The notes under the pieces: model-generated
Database searches by the model: none
What the model was told of the DNA's origin: nothing
Seen by the model: only the letters and a program-made list of their open reading frames with translations
Translations under genes and position numbers: made by a program
In this document: positions 25,127-34,689 of the stretch, piece after piece
Layout: the number at the start of each line of letters is the position of its first letter
How positions within the stretch are numbered: position 1 is the stretch's first letter
Assembly: GCA_964370645.1 (NCBI GenBank)
Contig: CAYJJS010000003.1
Coordinates: 27,187 to 91,186, forward strand
Direction of reading: 5' to 3'
Origin: CAMQRS01 sp964370645
Lineage (GTDB): Bacteria; Bacillota_I; Bacilli_A; Erysipelotrichales; Erysipelotrichaceae
DNA length: 64,000 nt

Positions 25127-26470
25127 ATGCAAAAAAATCTAACAGTTGGTTCCCCGTTAAAGCACATCCTAAAGTTTGCTTTTCCTATTTTTCTAGGATG
25201 TCTATTCCAACAATTTTACAGTATGGTTGATGCCATTATCGTTGGCCAGTTTGTTGGAATTGACGCATTAGCAGGAGTTGGAGCAACAGGTTCTTTGAAC
25301 TTTTTAGTACTTGGGTTTGTGATTGGTCTAGCAAGTGGTTTTTGCATACCTATCTCTCACAGTTTTGGTGCAAATCAATTAGAAGATGTTAAAAAATACT
25401 ATATTCATGCTTTGTTTTTAGCACTCATATTTTCTTTAATCATTACAAGCACTACCCTTCTATTTTTAGATGAAATACTACTCGCATTAAAAACGCCACT
25501 AGATATATTTACATACTCTTACGATTATATGTTTATGATATTTGCTGGAACGATTGGAATTTTCCTATATAATCTATTAGCCAGTTTACTACGTTCCTTA
25601 GGAGACTCAAAAACACCTTTATACTTCTTAATTTTATCATCCATTTTGAATATCGTATTGGATTTAGTATTCATTATTCAATTTGATATGGGAGTACTTG
25701 GAGCAGGTCTAGCGACATCCATTTCACAAACAATTTCAGGTATCCTTTGTTTCATTCTTATCGTAAAACGATTTAAAATGTTACAAGTGCACCGCAAAGA
25801 TATGCATATTCAGAAAAAATACTGTATGCCTTTATTGGCAAATGGTATCCCGATGGGATTGCAATTCTCTATCACAGCTGTAGGAAGTATCTTGATGCAA
25901 GTATCTGTAAATACACTTGGTTCTTTCTATGTTGCTGCGATTACTAGTGCGAGTAAAATCATTATGCTTACTGTCCAAGGGATTGAAAGTTTGGGAATTA
26001 CTATGGCCTCTTATTGTGGACAAAACATCGGTGCTCAAAAATTAGATCGAGTAAAAAAAGGAATTGCTATTGCCTTAGGACTAGGTAGTATATATAGTGT
26101 TATTTGTATCGCAATTTCTTATTTCTTTGGAGAACCTTTAGTCTCTTTATTCATCAATGAATACGATGCTGAATTATATCATAGCATCCAACAATACTTA
26201 ATCATTAATTCCCTATTTTATTTCTTCCTATCGCTACTAATCATTTTACGTAATGCGATACAAGGGATGGGCTACTCCAAAGTAGCAATGATAGTAGGTG
26301 CTGGAGAAATGGTTGCCAGAGCCATTGTTGCAATTTTCTTTGTCTCTCAATTTGGATATAGTGCTGTATTGTATGCAAATCCAAGTGCGTGGATTGTTGG
26401 AGTAATTTGCTTAGTATTTATGTATTCATATGTTATGAAAGATGTTAAACAACGCTTTTCTATCCAATAA
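25127..26470 (+). CDS. MATE-family multidrug/Na+ antiporter
   Basis: A 447-residue, 12-segment membrane protein. The start MQKNLTVGSPLKHILKFAFP was chosen because GGAGG stands 7 bases before it. The family features FLGCLFQQFYSMVDAIIVGQF and, in the second half, the matching MGLQFSITAVGSILMQVSVN are clear, as is the internal two-fold repeat. It exports drugs or metabolites in exchange for Na+ or H+. The DinF/NorM subgroup is uncertain. Single gene. Confidence 0.93.
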   Translation: MQKNLTVGSPLKHILKFAFPIFLGCLFQQFYSMVDAIIVGQFVGIDALAGVGATGSLNFLVLGFVIGLASGFCIPISHSFGANQLEDVKKYYIHALFLALIFSLIITSTTLLFLDEILLALKTPLDIFTYSYDYMFMIFAGTIGIFLYNLLASLLRSLGDSKTPLYFLILSSILNIVLDLVFIIQFDMGVLGAGLATSISQTISGILCFILIVKRFKMLQVHRKDMHIQKKYCMPLLANGIPMGLQFSITAVGSILMQVSVNTLGSFYVAAITSASKIIMLTVQGIESLGITMASYCGQNIGAQKLDRVKKGIAIALGLGSIYSVICIAISYFFGEPLVSLFINEYDAELYHSIQQYLIINSLFYFFLSLLIILRNAIQGMGYSKVAMIVGAGEMVARAIVAIFFVSQFGYSAVLYANPSAWIVGVICLVFMYSYVMKDVKQRFSIQ

Positions 26471-26546
26471 ATTTACTTTTACTGTCAAAGTAGTAGACAA
26501 ATTATCTTATTCCATTATAATTAAATAAATGTGAAAAGAGGTAGTT

Positions 26547-27143
26547 ATGCAAAATGAAAATATAGTCGTTCGCGAAATTACAAAATTTGATTCCCCTCAA
26601 CAAGTACAACAATTCATGTTGGAAGGAAACGAGTTGTATTTAAACGCACAATATAACCAAGCAAATATATCAAAAGCATTACGTCATAAAACCAACTATG
26701 AAGGTCAATCCCCATATGCAGTTGTGGTTGCTTGTTCGGACTCAAGAGTGACTCCTGAACATATCTTTAGTGCAGGAATTGGTGAGCTGTTTGTAATCCG
26801 CAATGCTGGTAATATTATTACAGAAGTAGAATTAGCTAGTATTGAATATGCGATTTTACAATTAGGTTGCAAACTTGTAGTTATCCTTGGACACACCAAT
26901 TGTGGAGCTATACAAGCCACTTTGGATGGGTTTAAAGATGGTCATATGATACGTATTACCAAAAAGATTGCATCCGCATTACAAGGTGGAGAACACCCTG
27001 AAAGAGCTTCTATTTTGAATGTTGAACACGGTGTGGAAACTTGTTTAAAAAACGAATTATTAAAAGATTCTATTCAAACCAATAAAATTGCGGTCAAAGG
27101 GGCTATTTATAAAACAAAAACTGGAAAAGTATCTTTCCTATAA
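26547..27143 (+). CDS. Beta-class carbonic anhydrase
   Basis: A 198-residue zinc enzyme interconverting CO2 and bicarbonate. Zinc and active-site residues: C63-x-D65-x-R67 (ACSDSR), H116 and C119 (GHTNCGA). The length and the closing AIYKTKTGKVSFL are typical of the plant-type short clade. It likely supplies bicarbonate for carboxylations. AGAGG precedes the ATG, and its own terminator follows. Confidence 0.95.
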   Translation: MQNENIVVREITKFDSPQQVQQFMLEGNELYLNAQYNQANISKALRHKTNYEGQSPYAVVVACSDSRVTPEHIFSAGIGELFVIRNAGNIITEVELASIEYAILQLGCKLVVILGHTNCGAIQATLDGFKDGHMIRITKKIASALQGGEHPERASILNVEHGVETCLKNELLKDSIQTNKIAVKGAIYKTKTGKVSFL

Positions 27144-27168
27144 CACGTAAATATACGTGTTTTTTTTA
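27140..27168 (+). terminator. Terminator of the carbonic anhydrase gene
   Basis: AACACGTA / TACGTGT hairpin followed by 8 T, directly after the stop codon. Confidence 0.88.
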
Positions 27169-27223
27169 TTGTTTTTTTTGTTGAAATTATATATGATAGT
27201 TGGGTATAGAAAAGAGGAATATT

Positions 27224-28027
27224 ATGAAATACAAAATGTTAGCCGTAGATTTAGATGATACTGTTGTTGGAAAAGATGGTCATATTTCTGATGCAGTAAT
27301 ACAAGCATTACAACAAGCTACAAAAAAAGGAGTTTATGTAGTCTTAGCGACTGGTAGACCAATTGGTGGAATTACACATGTAGCGAAACAATTACAATTA
27401 AACCCACAATATTCATTCCATCTAGGATTTAATGGTGGTCACATCATGGATGCAACACACACAAACACAATTTATCATCAAGGATTGACACATTCCTCTT
27501 TTCGCAAACTATTTACGTTTGCGAAAGAAAAAGATGTATCATTACTTACATACACAGATACATCAATATTATGTTCAAAACGAAATCATGAAGCAGAGTG
27601 TGAACAACAATTAACGACAATGCCATTGGATGTCAATCCAAATTATATTGCCAATTTACCACAAACACTAACCAAAGCAATGATTGTTGAGGAACACCAA
27701 GTCTTATTATCCCTTGAAGAAGACTTACGTAATCTTCTACAAGATGAGTTATTCATTACATTCTCAAAACCTTTCTTTTTAGAATGTATGTGTGAAGGGG
27801 TCAACAAAGGAGCAGGTTTATTACACCTAGCAAAGACATTAGAGATTGATGCAAGTGAAATTATCGCAATCGGTGATAGTGACAATGACTTAAGTATGTT
27901 AGCTATTGCAGGGTGTGGTGTTGCCATGGGGAATGCCAAAGAACACATTAAACAACAAGCGGATTATGTATGTGAACACATTGATGAAGATGGTGTCGCA
28001 AAAACTATTCAAAAATTTATTTTATAA
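27224..28027 (+). CDS. Cof-type HAD phosphatase
   Basis: A 267-residue HAD type IIB phosphatase. The start MKYKMLAVDLDDTVVG is supported by GAGGA 7 bases before. Motif I is DLDDT, motif II ATGRP, and motif IV GDSDNDLSML with the preceding NKGAGLLHL. A large C2 cap (about 85-190) gives substrate choice. Likely acts on sugar phosphates or flavin or pyridoxal phosphates; not assignable further. Monocistronic. Confidence 0.93.
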   Translation: MKYKMLAVDLDDTVVGKDGHISDAVIQALQQATKKGVYVVLATGRPIGGITHVAKQLQLNPQYSFHLGFNGGHIMDATHTNTIYHQGLTHSSFRKLFTFAKEKDVSLLTYTDTSILCSKRNHEAECEQQLTTMPLDVNPNYIANLPQTLTKAMIVEEHQVLLSLEEDLRNLLQDELFITFSKPFFLECMCEGVNKGAGLLHLAKTLEIDASEIIAIGDSDNDLSMLAIAGCGVAMGNAKEHIKQQADYVCEHIDEDGVAKTIQKFIL

Positions 28028-28029
28028 GT

Positions 28030-28060
28030 AAACCACGCCTTCAATTGGCGTGGTTTTGTT
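28030..28060. terminator. Bidirectional terminator between convergent genes
   Basis: AACCACGCC / GGCGTGGTT perfect hairpin with a T-rich tail on the plus strand. The minus-strand ABC gene stops 5 bases beyond it. Confidence 0.8.
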
Positions 28061-28064
28061 TATA

Positions 28065-29846
28065 TTATTCAAATTGTGAATTGTATAAATTCGCATACAG
28101 TCCCTTTTGTTGCATCAAGGTATTATGATTGCCTTGTTCCACTACTTCCCCTTTTTGTACAACCAAAATTGTGTCAGCATTTTGTATTGTAGACAATCGA
28201 TGAGCAATTACAAAACAAGTTTTTCCTTCCATTAACGTTTGCATTGCCTCTTGTATTTTTAACTCCGTTTGGGTATCTACATTACTAGTCGCTTCATCCA
28301 GTATCAACATTGAACAATCTAATAACATTGCACGTGCGATTGTCAACATCTGTTTTTGTCCAGCAGAAATGTTCACACCCTCATCATTGATCATTGAATC
28401 GTATCCATTCGGAAGGCGTAAAATCGTATCATGAATATTTGCAGCTTTTGCACAACGTACAACATCTTCCATACTTGCTTCGCTATTTCCATATGTTATA
28501 TTATCATAAATGCTTCCCTGAAATAGCCAAGTATCTTGTAACACCATTGCATAGTTTTTACGTACACTCTCCATACATAAGGAAGGTAGTGTTTCTCCAT
28601 CTAAGGTAATACTTCCTTTTTGAGGATCGTAAAAACGCATTAGTAAATTAATGATTGTTGATTTCCCTGCTCCAGTAGGACCCACTATGGCTATTGTACT
28701 TCCCTTTGGAATATGTAGACATAAATCATGAATGATTGTTTGATTTGCCAAATATCCAAACTTCACATGATTGAATGCAACCTCCCCATGTGCACGTTGC
28801 AAGTACTTCGCATCCTCAACATCGACAACTTCTTCTTTTTCATCTAGAAAGCGGAACACTCTTTCTGCAGCTGCGATTGCCGATTGTATTTCACTAAATA
28901 TGTTCGCCATCTCATTAATTGGCCCTGAAAAACGTCTAGAGTATAAGACAAAGGAAGACAGTGCACCCACTGTGATAGCTTGTTGTAAAAACAAATAGGC
29001 TCCAAAACCACTAACAAGTGTTAACGATAAATTATTCATAAAGTTAACTGTACTAGGAATTACAGTACTCATGTAATCCGATGCATAATAAGCATCCACT
29101 GCTTCCTTATTCACTTTCTCAAAACGTGATTGCATCATTTCTTCTTGATGGTAAGCCTTTATTGTCTTTTGTCCAACAATGATTTCTTCTACAAACCCAT
29201 TCAACTCTCCCAACTTTTTTGAACGACCAGAAAATAATGGCTTAATTTTCTTGGCGATTAAACGTACAAAGAAAATGGAAATGGGAACAGTGAAAACAAA
29301 TATAATTACTAGTCTAGTTGAAAGACTTAGCATCATAATCAAACTACCTACAATCGTAATCATGCTTGTAATTACTTGAAGTACATCATTAGACAACGAA
29401 ACATTGATTGTATCAATATCATAGGATATACGACTTATAATATCCCCTGCTTGATGTGAATCAAAGTAACCAGTAGGTAAAGAAGTAATTTTTTTAAACA
29501 CTTCCTCACGCATTTGTCGTATGATGTGTTGTGAAAAACGTAACAACAATAATGCTAAAAAATAAGATAAGATAGCAGAAACAAGAAAGATAATTAACAT
29601 CAAACCACCATAATAAAATACTTGAGAAAAGTCTACGCCATCTATACCCGCAATCGCATCTACTGCCTTTCCTGAGAGATAAGGTCCCATTAAATTCAAT
29701 ATATTACTCACTAGTGTAAGTGTTATACAAGCAATAATGAGTCCTCTATATTGCAACATATACTTACTTAAACGAGTCAATACCCCCTTCATATCTTTGG
29801 CTTTTTCAACCTTAGCATGTGGTTGATTTTTTGCTTGCTTATTCAT
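28065..29846 (-). CDS. ABC exporter half-transporter, catalytic partner
   Basis: A 593-residue half transporter: six membrane segments (about 45-330) then a nucleotide-binding domain. Walker A GPTGAGKST, Walker B LILDEAT with the catalytic Glu, and H-loop AHRLST are intact. The signature is NISAGQ instead of LSGGQ. Start at 29846 by GGGAGG; it overlaps the end of the upstream ABC gene by 8 bases. Together they form a heterodimeric multidrug-type exporter with one working ATP site made from this Walker B and the partner's LSGGQ. Confidence 0.93.
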   Translation of the reverse strand: MNKQAKNQPHAKVEKAKDMKGVLTRLSKYMLQYRGLIIACITLTLVSNILNLMGPYLSGKAVDAIAGIDGVDFSQVFYYGGLMLIIFLVSAILSYFLALLLLRFSQHIIRQMREEVFKKITSLPTGYFDSHQAGDIISRISYDIDTINVSLSNDVLQVITSMITIVGSLIMMLSLSTRLVIIFVFTVPISIFFVRLIAKKIKPLFSGRSKKLGELNGFVEEIIVGQKTIKAYHQEEMMQSRFEKVNKEAVDAYYASDYMSTVIPSTVNFMNNLSLTLVSGFGAYLFLQQAITVGALSSFVLYSRRFSGPINEMANIFSEIQSAIAAAERVFRFLDEKEEVVDVEDAKYLQRAHGEVAFNHVKFGYLANQTIIHDLCLHIPKGSTIAIVGPTGAGKSTIINLLMRFYDPQKGSITLDGETLPSLCMESVRKNYAMVLQDTWLFQGSIYDNITYGNSEASMEDVVRCAKAANIHDTILRLPNGYDSMINDEGVNISAGQKQMLTIARAMLLDCSMLILDEATSNVDTQTELKIQEAMQTLMEGKTCFVIAHRLSTIQNADTILVVQKGEVVEQGNHNTLMQQKGLYANLYNSQFE

Positions 29847-31554
29847 ACATACTACCTCCCATTTGCGATTGTGCAATAAAGCGATACGCATTACAAGATT
29901 CTAGTAAATATTCATGACTTCCATAACCAATTACTTCACCTTCTTGCAACATCAAAATCTTATCAGCATGTTTAATAGAACTTACTCTTTGGGCAACGAT
30001 AATACTTGTTACATCACAATAATGTGTTTTCAACACCTGTCTTAAATTAGCATCCGTCTTATAATCCAATGCACTACTTGAATCATCTAAAATTAATATT
30101 TTTGGATGATTCGCTAAAGCTCTTGCAATCAACAATCGCTGTTTTTGTCCACCACTTAAGTTACTACCCTTACTACTTACATGATGTTCAAATCGAGCAT
30201 CTAACGATTCAATAAAATCAATGGCTTGTGCACGCATTGCCGCCCCTTCTACTTGTTCCTGTTGTAATTCTCTACCAAAACTAATATTCTCCATAATGCT
30301 TTCACTAATTACAAAGTCATTTTGTAATACAACACCAAACAATGTGTGCAAGTATTTTCGATCTATGGATTGTATTGGTACACCATCAATTCTCACTTCC
30401 CCCTCATCCACATCATAAAAACGCATTAGTAAGGAAAGAATGGTACTCTTACCACTACCAGTAGCCCCAATAATACCAAGTGTTTCTCCATGTTTTAATT
30501 GAAAATTAATGTGTTTCACATTGTGCTCTTTTTTCTGATAAGAAAAACTAACATTATCAAATACTATGTGCTCTTCTTCGGATACGACTTCTTTTTCTAC
30601 AACTTGTAAATCCTCTTCTAATGACAACACCTCTTCAATACGCTTCGCAGAAGCACTTGCCTTAGATAACATTATAAAAATTCTTGTCATAGATAACATC
30701 GCATTTAAAATAATCGTAAAATAAGATAAGAAAGCAACAATAACTCCTGGTTCACTAGCACCGATTGAAACTGCATAAGCACCTCCAACAATAACAAAAA
30801 CCAAACCACTATTTAAAAACAAATTCATCATTGGATTACTAATTGCCATTACTTTTCCAACCTTTAACTCTTGTTTTACACATTGTTCATTAAATGCTTT
30901 AAAACGTTTATTTTCATACGATTCCTTAGACAATGCTTTAATGACACGCACTCCAGAGATATTCTCACGTACTACACGAATTAAACCATCATAGCGCTCT
31001 TGTAAAACCTTGTACATAGGAACACCCTTCACACTAATCACATACACTAAAACAGCAATAAGAGGTAACATAAGTACCATGATTAAAGCCAATAAAGGTT
31101 CCATAAACAACGTCATAAGTATTCCACCAACCAATAAGAATGGTGCACGTACTCCAATACGTTGCATCATACTCGTCGTACGATGAATATTGTATGTATC
31201 GCTAGTTAAACGAATTTCCAAAGAAGGAATACCTATAGCATCAATTTGCGCAGCCGATAATGACATTGTTTTTTCAAATAAGTCATTACGCATTTTTTGT
31301 GTGGAATCTCTAGACACTTTGGATGCCATTTGATTTGCTTTAATATTTGTTGCAATCGCAATCCCTGCACATACTAACATAATGATTGCATATCGTATAA
31401 TCAAATTCACATCCTGTAATGGTACAATTTCATCAATCAAAAACGATAAAATCATAGGTAAAACTAAGTCCATCATGGCAGCTGTAAACTTAAGTGTACA
31501 ACCAACAATCATCTTCATACGATACTCTTTTACATATCTTGCAATTAATTTCAT
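29839..31554 (-). CDS. ABC exporter half-transporter, degenerate-site partner
   Basis: A 571-residue half transporter with six N-terminal membrane segments and an ATPase domain. Walker A GATGSGKST and signature LSGGQ are canonical. The catalytic Glu is Asp (LILDDSSSALD) and the H-loop His is Gln (VAQRVSS). This is the pattern of the non-catalytic half of heterodimeric exporters such as BmrC/BmrD or TM287/288. It follows the MarR gene after 9 bases, so marR and both ABC genes form one operon. Confidence 0.93.
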   Translation of the reverse strand: MKLIARYVKEYRMKMIVGCTLKFTAAMMDLVLPMILSFLIDEIVPLQDVNLIIRYAIIMLVCAGIAIATNIKANQMASKVSRDSTQKMRNDLFEKTMSLSAAQIDAIGIPSLEIRLTSDTYNIHRTTSMMQRIGVRAPFLLVGGILMTLFMEPLLALIMVLMLPLIAVLVYVISVKGVPMYKVLQERYDGLIRVVRENISGVRVIKALSKESYENKRFKAFNEQCVKQELKVGKVMAISNPMMNLFLNSGLVFVIVGGAYAVSIGASEPGVIVAFLSYFTIILNAMLSMTRIFIMLSKASASAKRIEEVLSLEEDLQVVEKEVVSEEEHIVFDNVSFSYQKKEHNVKHINFQLKHGETLGIIGATGSGKSTILSLLMRFYDVDEGEVRIDGVPIQSIDRKYLHTLFGVVLQNDFVISESIMENISFGRELQQEQVEGAAMRAQAIDFIESLDARFEHHVSSKGSNLSGGQKQRLLIARALANHPKILILDDSSSALDYKTDANLRQVLKTHYCDVTSIIVAQRVSSIKHADKILMLQEGEVIGYGSHEYLLESCNAYRFIAQSQMGGSMYE

Positions 31555-31563
31555 ACACTTATC

Positions 31564-31977
31564 CTACACTTTCTGCTTTGCATTCTTAATACTCTTATCC
31601 AATAAGTATTTTAGCTGTTCTATCTCATCCTGTGATAAACCATCCAGCATGATTTGTTCCCACATCTCTACTACCTCATTTAAACTACCTTTGATATCTA
31701 GAGCCTTCTTTGTAGGAAATACAAGTAAACTTCTCTTATCTTCATCGTTGATACATTTTTCTATGTATCCTTCTTTTTCTAACAAACGTAGTTGCCTTGT
31801 TACATTACTTTTATTCACTAACATCGTCTTAGCAATCTGTTCTTGACTATATCCAGGATGTTGCAAAATAAACAATAAATACGATTGTGTTACTCCTCCA
31901 ATTTGTAAATCAGATAATGTATCACAACGATACTTCACACCACTACGATACAACTTCGCAATTCTTTTTGAAATCAT
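31564..31977 (-). CDS. MarR-family transcriptional regulator
   Basis: A 137-residue winged-helix dimeric repressor. The start MISKRIAKLYRS was chosen for GGAG 5 bases upstream. The HTH and wing are YSQEQIAKTMLVNKSNVTRQL and LEKEGYIEKCINDEDKRSLL, textbook MarR. First gene of the operon with the heterodimeric ABC exporter, so it probably represses the pump until a ligand binds. A palindrome upstream is the likely operator. Confidence 0.93.
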   Translation of the reverse strand: MISKRIAKLYRSGVKYRCDTLSDLQIGGVTQSYLLFILQHPGYSQEQIAKTMLVNKSNVTRQLRLLEKEGYIEKCINDEDKRSLLVFPTKKALDIKGSLNEVVEMWEQIMLDGLSQDEIEQLKYLLDKSIKNAKQKV

Positions 31978-31990
31978 AATTTCTCCAATC

Positions 31991-32004
31991 GTTGCATACG
32001 CAAC
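31991..32004. promoter_or_regulatory. Candidate MarR operator
   Basis: GTTGC-ATAC-GCAAC, a perfect 14-bp dyad 14 bases before the marR start and just downstream of a possible TTGTGA / TATTAG promoter. Confidence 0.45.
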
Positions 32005-32130
32005 TAATACAGTGTAACACAATTCATTCACAAATGAAATATTTTTCAAAAAAGAAAGCCATCACTCTCTTTAATTCATTGCGAATAATTTGTAATTCAA
32101 GGTTTATATCCTCGTTATATCTGCCTCTTT

Positions 32131-32159
32131 TTGACATTTACCTATTCATTGAGTATACT
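32131..32159 (+). promoter_or_regulatory. Strong housekeeping promoter
   Basis: Consensus TTGACA, 17 bases, TATACT, 27 bases before the start of the small membrane protein gene at 32186. Confidence 0.85.
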
Positions 32160-32185
32160 TATACATAAATGAAAGGGGAATAATC

Positions 32186-32662
32186 ATGGAAAAACAAAAC
32201 TTAGCAGGTACAAGAATGTTGAAATTCATCAGTATCGTAATGATTATATTGGGTATTATTGCTGCAGGGATGGCTGCTCTAGCACTATTAGGAATGTCTG
32301 TTGCTGGTTCTACTATTGGTATTACACTTACAAGTGAAATGACTGAGATTGCTTATATTTATATCGGAGGAGCATGTGTTGCTGGCGTAGTTATGTGTAT
32401 TACTGGAATTGTAGGAGCAGTGAATTGTAGAAATCCATATCAAACAGGAACTGTTATCGTTTTAGGAATACTTAACATCATTGTAACACTTGCTATGTCC
32501 GTTGCAGTGCCATTATATGTATCCTCACTAGAAATTTCACAAACATCTGCTTTTATTGAATTGTTTGGAGACGTTGGGATTGACTTATTGTCAAGTGCAT
32601 CTGGACTATTACTTCCAATACTATACTTATACAGCGCTTTTAAAAACAAACAAAGCGTATAA
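32186..32662 (+). CDS. Four-helix membrane protein of unknown function
   Basis: A 158-residue protein with four hydrophobic segments (about 13-35, 55-78, 86-107, 128-150), short loops and a basic tail KNKQSV. I do not recognise the family. GAAAGGGGAA gives a good ribosome binding site, and the promoter matches consensus nearly perfectly, so it should be well expressed. It is divergent from the marR-ABC operon, but there is no sign that MarR controls it. Confidence 0.75.
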   Translation: MEKQNLAGTRMLKFISIVMIILGIIAAGMAALALLGMSVAGSTIGITLTSEMTEIAYIYIGGACVAGVVMCITGIVGAVNCRNPYQTGTVIVLGILNIIVTLAMSVAVPLYVSSLEISQTSAFIELFGDVGIDLLSSASGLLLPILYLYSAFKNKQSV

Positions 32663-32693
32663 AAAAGTTGTGCTACATTGCACAACTTTTTTC
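32659..32693. terminator. Bidirectional terminator
   Basis: AAAAAAGTTGTGC / GCACAACTTTTTT, a 13-bp perfect stem overlapping the stop of the membrane protein gene. Confidence 0.88.
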
Positions 32694-32735
32694 TTTCTCT
32701 TACTTAAAAATTAATCCCAAGTCCTATTCTAGGAC

Positions 32736-33125
32736 CTATTTTTCTTCTATTATTTTATGCAGTGCATCACTACCCTCTTTATAATAGGTAAGTGTTCCAC
32801 TTGATTCCGTAATCACTAATTTATCGCCATCTAATTCATAAGGCAATTGCTCTGTATCCGATTTAATTACTTGTTTTTCTTCATCGATTGTAATTTCAGT
32901 ACTTATACCATAGAAATAAAACTCTCCCTTACTTTCTTTCTCAAAAGAAATATAACTATCTTCTAATCCTGCTGCTTCAAAATCAGCATATTCCATTTGA
33001 AAATCTCCATTATCCACTTGTGTTAATATATACTTTCCTTCTGCCTTAGGACTTTCTGTCGAACAACCTACTAAAGCGAATAAAAAACAAAACATACTTA
33101 ATATAGTAACCACTCTTTTTTTCAT
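32736..33125 (-). CDS. Small lipocalin-like lipoprotein
   Basis: A 129-residue lipoprotein. Start MKKRVVTILSMFC by AGAGG; lipobox FALVGC makes C20 the lipidated residue. The mature part is a predicted beta barrel starting AEGKYILTQVDNGDF and ending SGTLTYYKEGSD. It shares layout with the lipoprotein at 41502 (GKYTITAIEMDG...TFTKEDSE): same length, same first strand, acidic centre and closing T(L/F)(T)YxKExS. The two are probably distant paralogs. Function unknown; such folds often hold a small hydrophobic ligand or fold as inhibitors. Confidence 0.75.
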   Translation of the reverse strand: MKKRVVTILSMFCFLFALVGCSTESPKAEGKYILTQVDNGDFQMEYADFEAAGLEDSYISFEKESKGEFYFYGISTEITIDEEKQVIKSDTEQLPYELDGDKLVITESSGTLTYYKEGSDALHKIIEEK

Positions 33126-33167
33126 ATGTAAACCTCTTTTCTTCTGAGATAATATCATACACTGAAA

Positions 33168-33204
33168 TACAAAAAAAAACAATCGTCACACGACGACTGT
33201 TTCT
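33168..33204 (-). terminator. Terminator of the gltBD operon
   Basis: AACAaTCGTC / GACGAcTGTT hairpin followed by 9 T on the minus strand, immediately after gltD. Confidence 0.85.
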
Positions 33205-34677
33205 TTATAAATTACTGTATCCCATTAAGTAGGTATCCACCTCTCTGGCTACATCTCTACCTTCACGTAGTGCCCAAACAATCAAACTTTGTCCTCTACG
33301 CATATCTCCCGCAACAAATACTTTGTCCGTATTTGTCTTAAAGTTTTGTTCTTGTACATTTCCTCTAGGTGTAAGTGTTGTTTGAAACGCATCACTCACA
33401 TACGATTCACTACCAACAAACCCAGCCGCAATAAGGACCAAGTCTGCTTCCACTTCAAAACTTTCACCCGTTGCTTCCATTTGCGTTCTACCATTTTCCA
33501 CTTTTGGTTCTAACTTTTCAATGCACACTCTATTCACATTGCCATGTGCATCTTTTATGAAGTTTTTAACCGTACTTTGATACATACGTGGATCTTGTCC
33601 AAACTTTGCAATCGCTTCTTGTTGTCCATAATCCGTTTTTAACACAAAGGGCCATTGTGGCCAAGCATTACTCGCACTTCTAGTTAGTGGTAATTGTGGC
33701 ATCATTTCTAATTGGATAACTTGTGTACAACCTTGACGAATCGCACTACCAACACAATCATTCCCTGTGTCTCCTCCTCCAATTACAAGTACTTTCTTCC
33801 CTTTTGCATCAATCGCCTTTTGATCTTCAAAGTCAGAATCCAACAGACTCTTTGTAATGCTTTTTAAGTAGTCTACAGCGAAGTAAATTCCTTTAGCATC
33901 TCTACCCTCTACTTGTATATCACGTGGCTTACTCGCTCCACAACAAAGTACAATCGCATCATACTCTTCTTGTAATTGTTGTGCGCAAATATCCACTCCT
34001 ACATTACAGCTTGTAACAAACTCAATGCCTTCTTCCTTCATGATATCAATACGACGATCGATACTCCATTTTTCAATTTTCATGTTTGGTATTCCATACA
34101 TAAGTAATCCACCTAAACGATCACTACGCTCATACACACAAACCTTGTGACCACGCTTATTTAACCACTCTGCACTAGCAAGTCCACTTGGACCACTTCC
34201 AATGACTGCAACACGTTTTCCACTTCTATTCTTTGGAGGGTTTGCATACATATATCCTTTTGCATAGGCCTCTTCAATAATTGCAAACTCATTTTCTTTA
34301 ACACTTACACTATCTCCACCTGTAGCACTACACGTACATGCAGCTTCACATAAAGCTGGACATGCACGGGATGTAAACTCGGCAAAACGATTGGTAGCAC
34401 TCAATCTAGCAAATGCCAATTCATAGCGATCCTTATAAATTAAATGATTGAATTCTGGCACTAAATTTTGTAGAGGACAACCACTTACCATACCTTTTAT
34501 CATCGTACCATTTTGACAAAATGGTACCCCACAATCCATACAACGTGCTGCTTGTTCTTGTTGCGCTTGTTTACTCAAAGGTGTATGGAATGCATTAAAA
34601 TGTTGTATTCTTTCTAATGGTTTACTACTTTTACTCGTTTGTCTTTCAAACTCCATAAACCCTGTAATTTTTCCCAT
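33205..34677 (-). CDS. gltD: Glutamate synthase small (beta) subunit
   Basis: A 490-residue flavoprotein that passes electrons from NADPH to the large subunit. N-terminal two-cluster region with CMDCGVPFCQ, CPLQNLVPEFN and CPALCEAACTC. The FAD site is VAVIGSGPSGLASAEW, the NADPH site VLVIGGGDTGNDCVG, and the C-terminal FAD contact is VFVAGDMRRGQSLIVWALREG. Cytoplasmic GOGAT complex. It follows gltB after 12 bases. Confidence 0.97.
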   Translation of the reverse strand: MGKITGFMEFERQTSKSSKPLERIQHFNAFHTPLSKQAQQEQAARCMDCGVPFCQNGTMIKGMVSGCPLQNLVPEFNHLIYKDRYELAFARLSATNRFAEFTSRACPALCEAACTCSATGGDSVSVKENEFAIIEEAYAKGYMYANPPKNRSGKRVAVIGSGPSGLASAEWLNKRGHKVCVYERSDRLGGLLMYGIPNMKIEKWSIDRRIDIMKEEGIEFVTSCNVGVDICAQQLQEEYDAIVLCCGASKPRDIQVEGRDAKGIYFAVDYLKSITKSLLDSDFEDQKAIDAKGKKVLVIGGGDTGNDCVGSAIRQGCTQVIQLEMMPQLPLTRSASNAWPQWPFVLKTDYGQQEAIAKFGQDPRMYQSTVKNFIKDAHGNVNRVCIEKLEPKVENGRTQMEATGESFEVEADLVLIAAGFVGSESYVSDAFQTTLTPRGNVQEQNFKTNTDKVFVAGDMRRGQSLIVWALREGRDVAREVDTYLMGYSNL

Positions 34678-34689
34678 AATAAATCCTCC

